This document shows positions 58,843 through 64,000 of a DNA stretch of 64,000 nucleotides, one piece after another. The number at the start of each line of letters is the position of its first letter. The stretch's first letter is position 1. Made by a program: the position numbers and the translations under genes. The DNA comes from Gemmobacter sp. (lineage in GTDB: Bacteria; Pseudomonadota; Alphaproteobacteria; Rhodobacterales; Rhodobacteraceae): positions 1-64,000 of the forward strand of contig NZ_JAUCBS010000003.1 of assembly GCF_034676705.1 (NCBI RefSeq). The letters run 5' to 3'. Below the pieces are notes generated by a model, which was given only the letters and a program-made list of their open reading frames with translations, was not told the DNA's origin and ran no database searches.

Positions 58843-59727
58843 GTGCCACTCATCGGATACGCGCGTATTTCCACCGAAGATCAGACCCCCCTGCCCCAGT
58901 CGCAGGCCCTGAAATCTGCAGGCTGTGCAGAGATCCATGAGGAACAAGCTTCGGGCGGGAACCGCGCCCGACCTGTGCTGGCTCGCGTGCTGGAACGAAT
59001 CGGCAAGGGCGACACGCTGGTCGTGGTGCGTATCGACCGTTTGGCGCGGTCGCTCTCGCATTTGTTGGAGGTGATCGAGCGGCTGGAGGCGAAGGGCGCC
59101 TTCTTCCGATCGCTCACCGATCCGATCGACACATCCTCCCCGCAGGGCAAGTTCACCCTCCAGGTCCTGGGCGCCGCCGCCGAGTTCGAGCGCGCCCTGA
59201 TCCGCGAACGCACCAAGGCCGGGTTGGCCAGCGCACGAACCAAAGGCCGGGTTGGCGGCAATCCGGGACTGCGCGCCCGGGATCCGGCGGCGCTGCGCAA
59301 GGTCCGGCTGGCGCGACAGGACGGCTATATGGAGCGGCTGAACGAGACGGCGCAGGACTGGGTCCCCCATGTCCGTCGCCTGCGCCCCGACTTGGCTTGG
59401 GAAGACGTGGTGCGCATCGTCAACGGCCCCCTGCCCCGCGAACGCCACTGGACACAAAGCCGCTTGCTACGTGCCGTGAACGCCTATGTGCGCGACGGCT
59501 TCCTGCCCGAGACGGTCTTGGACCGCGCCAGCCGCCGCGAAACTGACGACCGCCTCCCCGCTATCGTCGCCGCCATCAAGGGCGCGGACCCGGACGTCAC
59601 GCTTCAGACGATCTGCACCCGACTGGAAGCGATGCGCGAGCGCACGCCCCGCGGGCGGACAAGCTGGCAGCCGTCATCCGTGAAGATGCTGCTGGAGCGG
59701 GCCGAAAGGCTGGGCCTGCTTGAGTGA
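58843..59727 (+). CDS. Serine recombinase (resolvase/invertase family)
   Basis: 294 residues from the GTG at 58843 (MPLIGYARISTEDQ); the frame extends to a TTG at 58777. The catalytic Ser is in ARIST; VVVRIDRLARSLSHLLEVIE, GKFTLQVLGAAAEFERALIR and ERTKAGLASARTKGR complete the resolvase core with E-helix. The C-terminal half is longer than in Tn3 resolvases and holds recombinase-like helical DNA-binding segments. It may resolve plasmid multimers or mobilise a DNA segment. Confidence 0.88.
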   Translation: MPLIGYARISTEDQTPLPQSQALKSAGCAEIHEEQASGGNRARPVLARVLERIGKGDTLVVVRIDRLARSLSHLLEVIERLEAKGAFFRSLTDPIDTSSPQGKFTLQVLGAAAEFERALIRERTKAGLASARTKGRVGGNPGLRARDPAALRKVRLARQDGYMERLNETAQDWVPHVRRLRPDLAWEDVVRIVNGPLPRERHWTQSRLLRAVNAYVRDGFLPETVLDRASRRETDDRLPAIVAAIKGADPDVTLQTICTRLEAMRERTPRGRTSWQPSSVKMLLERAERLGLLE

Positions 59728-59984
59728 AGTAGCGGGAATCGGTCGCGCGATTCTGAAGATCTGTGTTACGTAGGCGTCGACAATACATGTTGTGGCCACG
59801 ACATCACGGGCTACGAACTGTTGAAGTGCTCTACGAACAAGACTGCCCAAGACGCTGATTCTTCACGGTTTTTTCTCGTCAGAAATCTGCTGTTTCAACG
59901 CCTCTAGGCCGCTCAACGGATTGGACTAGATTTACTCACCAAAACTGTTAAGGTCTACAAAACAATAAAGACTTGAGGGCAGTG
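59728..59984. promoter_or_regulatory. repA upstream region
   Basis: 257 bp between the recombinase and repA. No gene. The last 60 bases are AT-rich (GATTTACTCACCAAAACTG, then TACAAAACAATAAAGACTTG) and end in GAGGGC 5 bases before the repA ATG, so this is the likely repABC promoter and leader. Confidence 0.5.
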
Positions 59985-61166
59985 ATGAGCGGGATACGGG
60001 CCTCCCAAAGATTCGATGTCATGTCCAAGCGGCTCGGTAGCCGGTTGCGTGAACATGCGCAGGAGACGTTCCCACCGGATGCCCAGAAGGGTCTCCGTCG
60101 CTTCGCGATGCGGGAAGCAGCCGATCTGCTTCGGATCAACCAGAACACCTTCCGCCATCATGTGTCAAATCTCGAAGGCTTTCCGGAAGGTATCCTCGAG
60201 GGTGGCAACCGCCGCAGCTTCTCTGCCGAGGACATGGTCGAAGCCCAACGCGTCCTTCTTGAGACGGGTAGGATCAAGCCCGATGAACACCCTCACAGAA
60301 GAGCCGGCGAACCGTGTCAGGTCGTGACGATCTTCAACCTGAAGGGCGGCAGCGCAAAAACATCGACCGTTGCTCATGTTGGCCAGCTTCTGGGCCTTCG
60401 CGGCTATCGGGTCCTGCTTATCGACCTCGACAGCCAGGCAAGTCTGACAAACCTGTTCGGGGTTACCCCTGAGCTCGATCCGGACATGCCGACCTCCTAC
60501 GATCTGATCCGATCCGAGGGGCCCCTACCCGCCTCAGATATCATTCGCAAAACGAACTTCCCGACAGTGGATCTGATCCCGGCCTCCATGGACATCATGG
60601 AGTACGAGTTTGAGGTCGCTTTGAGCTTCAGACACGGTGCAACCACGTTCCACAGTCGGATCCGTGAAGCGCTTGAGCCTGTTTTAAACCGATATGATGT
60701 GGTGATCTTCGACACGCCGCCGCAGCTGAACTTCTCGGTGATCTCCGCCCTCTTTGCTTCCACTGGGGTCCTGATCCCGCTCAACGCGTCCATGCTTGAT
60801 GTCATGTCCCTGGCAAGCTTTCTCGGCATGGCGAGCAACCTGATGGGCGTCGTCGAAGCGCATGCTCCCGAGCACGGCCTGAACTTCGTGCGGGTGCTGA
60901 TCACCCGCTACGAGAACACCGACGGTCCACAGGTCCAGATCTCGTCTCTGCTTCGGACGGTCCTTGGCGATGCGGTCCTCCCTGCCGAGTTCCTGAAGTC
61001 GACAGCGGTAGGTGATGCCGCAAACACCCAGCAGAGCATCTTTGAGGTCGAACCTCGCGACGTGAACCGCAGAACCTACGAGCGTGCGATCGAGTCCGTT
61101 TCGCGCGTGACCGACGAAGTCGAACGCGAAATCCTCAAGGCGTGGGGGCGTAGCCATGGCGCGTAA
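59985..61166 (+). CDS. repA: Replicon partition ATPase RepA (ParA family)
   Basis: 393 residues from the ATG at 59985. An N-terminal HTH region (FAMREAADLLRINQNTFRHH) precedes the ParA ATPase with deviant Walker A FNLKGGSAKTSTVAHV near residue 115 and IFDTPPQLNF later. RepA of repABC plasmids partitions with RepB and represses the operon. Its 3' end overlaps repB by 11 bp. Confidence 0.95.
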   Translation: MSGIRASQRFDVMSKRLGSRLREHAQETFPPDAQKGLRRFAMREAADLLRINQNTFRHHVSNLEGFPEGILEGGNRRSFSAEDMVEAQRVLLETGRIKPDEHPHRRAGEPCQVVTIFNLKGGSAKTSTVAHVGQLLGLRGYRVLLIDLDSQASLTNLFGVTPELDPDMPTSYDLIRSEGPLPASDIIRKTNFPTVDLIPASMDIMEYEFEVALSFRHGATTFHSRIREALEPVLNRYDVVIFDTPPQLNFSVISALFASTGVLIPLNASMLDVMSLASFLGMASNLMGVVEAHAPEHGLNFVRVLITRYENTDGPQVQISSLLRTVLGDAVLPAEFLKSTAVGDAANTQQSIFEVEPRDVNRRTYERAIESVSRVTDEVEREILKAWGRSHGA

Positions 61167-62085
61167 GGTCTTCGGGGACTCACTCAAGAACGCGATGGGC
61201 AATGCCGCAACGCCGGACGAAGGTGCGGATGTCGATCTGAAGCGCACGAGCCCGACAGTCGCTCGTGCGCAGGCATCTGTGCTCGAAGAAGACAAACACG
61301 CCACGCGCCTGATCGACCCGAGCACCGTGCGGATGTCCGCGGTCATGGACCGTATCGATCCGAGCGATAGCCTCGAGGAACTTGTCTCCTCAATCCGGGA
61401 ACATGGGCAAAAGGTTCCCATTCTTGTCCGCCGAACCCAGGACGGAGCACTTGAGATCGTCTATGGGCGCCGCCGTCTTCTCGCCTGTCGTGAGCTTGGT
61501 CAGAAGGTGCGTGCGACGGTCATGGAGATGACCGAAGAGGAAGCTCTGATCGCTCAAGGCGTGGAGAACAATGCCCGCCAAGACCCATCCTTTATTGAAA
61601 GGGCTCTGTTCGTCGCCGGGATCATTCGGGAACTTGGGAAAACAGACGAGACACGCAAGAACGCCCAGACGATTGCGTATCGGGCACTTCAGATCGACGA
61701 GTCGCTCGTCTCGCGGATGAACCGTATCGCAACCGGCATTCCGATGGAGCTGATCCAGGCTATCGGACCTGCACACGGCGTTGGCCGGCGGGTCTGGGAG
61801 AAGCTTTTCAGGCTGTGCGAGAAGGACGCCGCGAGAGCCAAAGAAGTTGCCCGCGAAATCCCCCGCAACTTGCCAGGCCCAGACCGACTTGACGCAGCGG
61901 TTACGCTGCTCATGGCCACCAAGGCAACTACACCCAAGGTTGATAAAGGTGAGCGCGTGAAGATCGGCCGCAAAGGCAACCGCATCACCATCGATGTGGA
62001 CACTGACCTTGCCCCGCGCGTCGAAGACGCCATCCGGAAGCTGATCGGCGAGCTTCTTGACCGCGGTCAAGACGGCCTAGAGTGA
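61156..62085 (+). CDS. repB: Replicon partition protein RepB (ParB family)
   Basis: 309 residues. The ParB N-terminal nuclease-like fold is present: SLEELVSSIREHGQKVPILV, EIVYGRRRLLACRELG and EALIAQGVENNARQD, then an HTH region with IDESLVSRMNRIATGIP. It would bind the CTTGACCGCGGTCAAG-type palindromes found just inside and after its own 3' end and after repC. Confidence 0.95.
   Translation: MARKVFGDSLKNAMGNAATPDEGADVDLKRTSPTVARAQASVLEEDKHATRLIDPSTVRMSAVMDRIDPSDSLEELVSSIREHGQKVPILVRRTQDGALEIVYGRRRLLACRELGQKVRATVMEMTEEEALIAQGVENNARQDPSFIERALFVAGIIRELGKTDETRKNAQTIAYRALQIDESLVSRMNRIATGIPMELIQAIGPAHGVGRRVWEKLFRLCEKDAARAKEVAREIPRNLPGPDRLDAAVTLLMATKATTPKVDKGERVKIGRKGNRITIDVDTDLAPRVEDAIRKLIGELLDRGQDGLE
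62056..62071. promoter_or_regulatory. parS-like palindrome 1
   Basis: Perfect 16-bp palindrome CTTGACCGCGGTCAAG inside the 3' end of repB. Repeated at 63420-63435 and, with one change, at 62097-62112. The form and position match RepB-binding centromere sites of repABC plasmids. Confidence 0.8.
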
Positions 62086-62096
62086 CGACCCCATGT

Positions 62097-62112
62097 CTTG
62101 ACCGCGTTCAAG
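62097..62112. promoter_or_regulatory. parS-like palindrome 2 (one mismatch)
   Basis: CTTGACCGCGTTCAAG, one base off the perfect palindrome, 26 bp after the first copy and 12 bp after the repB stop. Probable second RepB site. Confidence 0.7.
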
Positions 62113-62149
62113 ACATCAAGAGCAACGAGCAGAAAACGAAAGGAGGACC

Positions 62150-62240
62150 GGCTAGAAAAGGAAAGACCCCCCGAAAGCGGTGCTTCCGAAGGGCCTCAAT
62201 CAGTCTCGACACCTGATTGATACCCCCAAAACGAATCGAG
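62150..62240 (-). ncRNA. Candidate counter-transcribed incompatibility RNA between repB and repC
   Basis: The repB-repC gap carries two stem-loops expected of the repABC antisense RNA. One is the perfect repeat TCAATCAG (62196-62203) / CTGATTGA (62213-62220). The other is the imperfect GC-rich hairpin at 62166-62195, followed on the reverse strand by a T-rich run (TCTTTCCTTTTC), which would be its terminator. Such RNAs block repC translation. Ends are estimates; no -10 box was pinned. Confidence 0.65.
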
Positions 62241-62288
62241 TTCAACACCGCTCGCGGTGAACGGGGAAGCTTTTTCTTCCGACACACC

Positions 62289-63401
62289 ATGAGAAATGTA
62301 ACCCAAACACGAACCGCCTTGGCGGAACCGAAAGCTATTGCCTCCCCTACTATCTACGAACTTCTGGGGCCGGTACGCACGCTCCGAAAAGAACTTGGCC
62401 TGACAAGCAACGACGTCACAGTCTTGACGGCCCTGATCAGCTTTCTTCCCCGCGATCGACACACCACCAATGGTGAAACCCCACCCAAACTTACCGTTGT
62501 GTTCCCCTCCAACGCATCCTTGTCTGAGCGCGCAAACGGCATCGATGAGAGGACCATACGTCGCTGCCTGAACCGTCTTGACGCTGCGGGCCTCATCAAC
62601 AGGAAGAACTCGGCAAACGGCAAACGCTTCCCCCTACGGTATGGAGGCATTGTCCGGGACGCGTTTGGGATCGACCTGAACCCGCTGATACAGAACCACG
62701 ACGCACTGGTGGCCGAAGCGTTGAAGGTTGCGGAAGAGCGTGAACGCCTTCGCTCCCTGAGGGCAGAAGCACTGGCACTGCGCGCATCCCTCCTTCACGA
62801 CCAGGCCCTCAGCGAAGCGCGGTTGTCTTCACTCGGACCGACCAGGAACATCCTTCGACGAGCAACCCTCACGGCCGACACAGTCTTGCAGATCATCGCC
62901 GGTCTCCGCGAGCTCGGGGCCAATGCCGCGCAAAGCTACGGAGAGCGCCAGAGTTCAGGCGCGCGCTTAGACAAAGTCTCTGCACACGACCAAGCCATCA
63001 GCGATGATTGCACGCGCGAGGTGTCCGCCAGAAACGGACAAAATGACCGGCAGATAGAGTCCATAAAAAAAGAACATATTAAGAAAGACGGGCACGCAAA
63101 GCAGACCAGCGCTGACCAAAACATTGTGGGACCTTCAATGAACCGAGACCCTGCAAAAATGGCATGGACAGACTTCACACATGTCTCTGACTTCTTTCCA
63201 GACCCGCCCCGAACAGGAGAAGCCCTCAACCGCGTTCTCTTCGACATCGGTCGATTGCTTAGAATACGCCAAGAAAAACTGATGCGTGGCCTCCAGAAAG
63301 CCGGCGCTGGACGGCTTCTAGTGATCTTAGATTACCTGTTGGGGAAGGGAGAAGCGATCAGGCAGCCCGAGGCATACTTTGAAACGATCCTGCGCGCGTA
63401 G
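62289..63401 (+). CDS. repC: Replication initiator RepC
   Basis: 370 residues from the ATG at 62289; the frame opens at 62217 but those codons lie in the antisense-RNA region. The N-terminal winged-helix part matches RepC: YELLGPVRTLRKELGLTSND, TALISFLPR, NASLSERANGIDERTIRRCL and GGIVRDAFGIDLNPL. The C-terminal end ILDYLLGKGEAIRQPEAYF is typical. An AT-rich patch at about 63058-63085 inside the gene is a candidate oriV, as repABC origins lie within repC. Confidence 0.93.
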   Translation: MRNVTQTRTALAEPKAIASPTIYELLGPVRTLRKELGLTSNDVTVLTALISFLPRDRHTTNGETPPKLTVVFPSNASLSERANGIDERTIRRCLNRLDAAGLINRKNSANGKRFPLRYGGIVRDAFGIDLNPLIQNHDALVAEALKVAEERERLRSLRAEALALRASLLHDQALSEARLSSLGPTRNILRRATLTADTVLQIIAGLRELGANAAQSYGERQSSGARLDKVSAHDQAISDDCTREVSARNGQNDRQIESIKKEHIKKDGHAKQTSADQNIVGPSMNRDPAKMAWTDFTHVSDFFPDPPRTGEALNRVLFDIGRLLRIRQEKLMRGLQKAGAGRLLVILDYLLGKGEAIRQPEAYFETILRA

Positions 63402-63419
63402 GGCATGTAGCTTGCATTT

Positions 63420-63435
63420 CTTGACCGCGGTCAAG
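63420..63435. promoter_or_regulatory. parS-like palindrome 3
   Basis: A perfect CTTGACCGCGGTCAAG again, 18 bp after the repC stop and 94 bp before the ParB-like gene. It is the third RepB-type site around repC. Confidence 0.8.
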
Positions 63436-63529
63436 ATCGACGAAGAGAGGGAAAGGACTGAGGGTTTGAGGGGTGACGGGAAGTGAGATCGGGAGAGTGG
63501 CTTCCGGCGTCCGTCGTGGAGAAGAACTG

Positions 63530-64000
63530 ATGGCGAAAGCAACCCAGAAAGTCACCCTGTCCCCCTCACGGGACATCCCCTTCGACAAGCTCGTGCTGAG
63601 CCAGTCCAACGTGCGGCGCATAAAGGCAGGCGTCTCGGTCGAGGAACTGGCGGAAGACATCGCGCGGCGCGGCCTGCTGCAGGGCTTGAACGTCCGGCCC
63701 ATGCTCGATGCCGAGGGCGTTGAGACCGGGCTGTTCGAAATCCCGGCCGGTGGTCGTCGCTTTCAGGCGCTGTCGCTGCTGGTGAAGCAGAAGCGGCTGG
63801 CGAAGACTGCGCCGATCCCTTGCATCGTCCGGGATACGACGTCGGAAATCCTGGCGGAGGACGACTCGCTGGCGGAGAACATGCAACGTGTCGCTCTGCA
63901 CCCGCTTGACCAGTTCCGCGCTTTCCAGGCCTTGCGCGAGAAGGGTCAGGGCGAGGAAGCGATTGCGGCGGCCTTCTTCGTGACGCCCCAGATCGTCAAG
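63530..64000 (+). CDS. ParB/Spo0J-type partition-like protein, cut by the window end
   Basis: Read directly from the sequence: an ATG at 63530 after GGAGAAG gives MAKATQKVTLSPSRDIPFDK and stays open to the window edge (157 codons). ParB-domain features: LSQSNVRRIKAGVSVEELAE, IARRGLLQGLNVRPM, IPAGGRRFQALSLL, SLAENMQRVALHPLDQFRAF and AFFVTPQIVK. It is a second ParB-domain protein besides RepB. Long plasmid ParB-like proteins are common after repABC in this group. Without the 3' end its length and C-terminal domains are unknown. Confidence 0.85.
   Translation, partial: MAKATQKVTLSPSRDIPFDKLVLSQSNVRRIKAGVSVEELAEDIARRGLLQGLNVRPMLDAEGVETGLFEIPAGGRRFQALSLLVKQKRLAKTAPIPCIVRDTTSEILAEDDSLAENMQRVALHPLDQFRAFQALREKGQGEEAIAAAFFVTPQIVK

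Noticed and set aside
1..64000. CRISPR arrays, tRNA or rRNA genes
   Set aside because: No regular direct-repeat/spacer array, tRNA cloverleaf or rRNA segment was noticed on reading; a dedicated scan was not possible.

Overview
The window looks like part of a large conjugative repABC plasmid, or a plasmid-like secondary replicon, of a marine or soil Rhodobacterales-type alphaproteobacterium. The evidence is the repA-repB-repC order with a counter-transcribed RNA between repB and repC, a complete VirB/VirD4-type transfer operon beside a MobC/relaxase pair, high G+C codon use in most genes, and several decayed IS21, IS481, ISL3 and IS110 elements.

Layout. 1-548: AT-rich repeats, a possible oriT region. 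549-2925: mobC and relaxase. 3075-11239: a tight nine-gene reverse-strand operon, less GC-rich than its surroundings, that reads as an antiviral system. 11319-27620: a WYL-domain protein and the transfer operon on the reverse strand (virD4, a relaxase-related accessory protein, virB11, B10, B9, B8, B6, a small periplasmic protein, a VirB5-like protein, a VirB5/lytic-transglycosylase chimera, a VirB7-like lipoprotein, virB4, B3, B2, B1). 27791-28857: two exported proteins on the forward strand. 28880-29412: IS remnants. 29618-46237: a redox and repair island (glutaredoxin and thioredoxin-like proteins, three MsrA-related proteins, MsrB, SelO, a RclA/MerA-like flavoprotein, an AhpD-like protein, a sulfite-oxidase-like protein, a UDG-family protein, ion transporters, a LysR regulator). 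46385-48871: nested IS wreckage. 49263-56947: an amino-acid uptake and catabolism cluster (racemase-like protein, ABC importer, DadA-like dehydrogenase, RidA, PuuD-like amidohydrolase, M20 hydrolase, LysR). 57040-59727: a Fic remnant, a DUF1612-type HTH protein and a serine recombinase. 59985-64000: repABC with parS-like palindromes, then the start of a second ParB-type protein.

The most interesting part is 3075-11239. It joins a QueC-like PP-loop enzyme, an OGG-like HhH glycosylase and a TGT-like enzyme fused to a TIR domain. That trio is the ancillary set known from type IV CBASS (Cap9, Cap11, Cap10), but there is no CD-NTase. Instead there are two stand-alone ThsB-like TIR proteins, and one of them, encoded immediately after the QueC-like enzyme, begins Met-Gly7-Trp. 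I propose that this exposed poly-glycine N-terminus is the target for conjugation of a deazaguanine-type base, so that the modification controls a TIR effector rather than a cyclase. A PfkB kinase/deoxyribosyltransferase-like fusion, a SLOG-like protein, an alpha/beta hydrolase-TPR protein and a deoxyribosyltransferase-like/TPR protein complete the operon.

All function calls come from reading protein sequences by eye. No database search was run.
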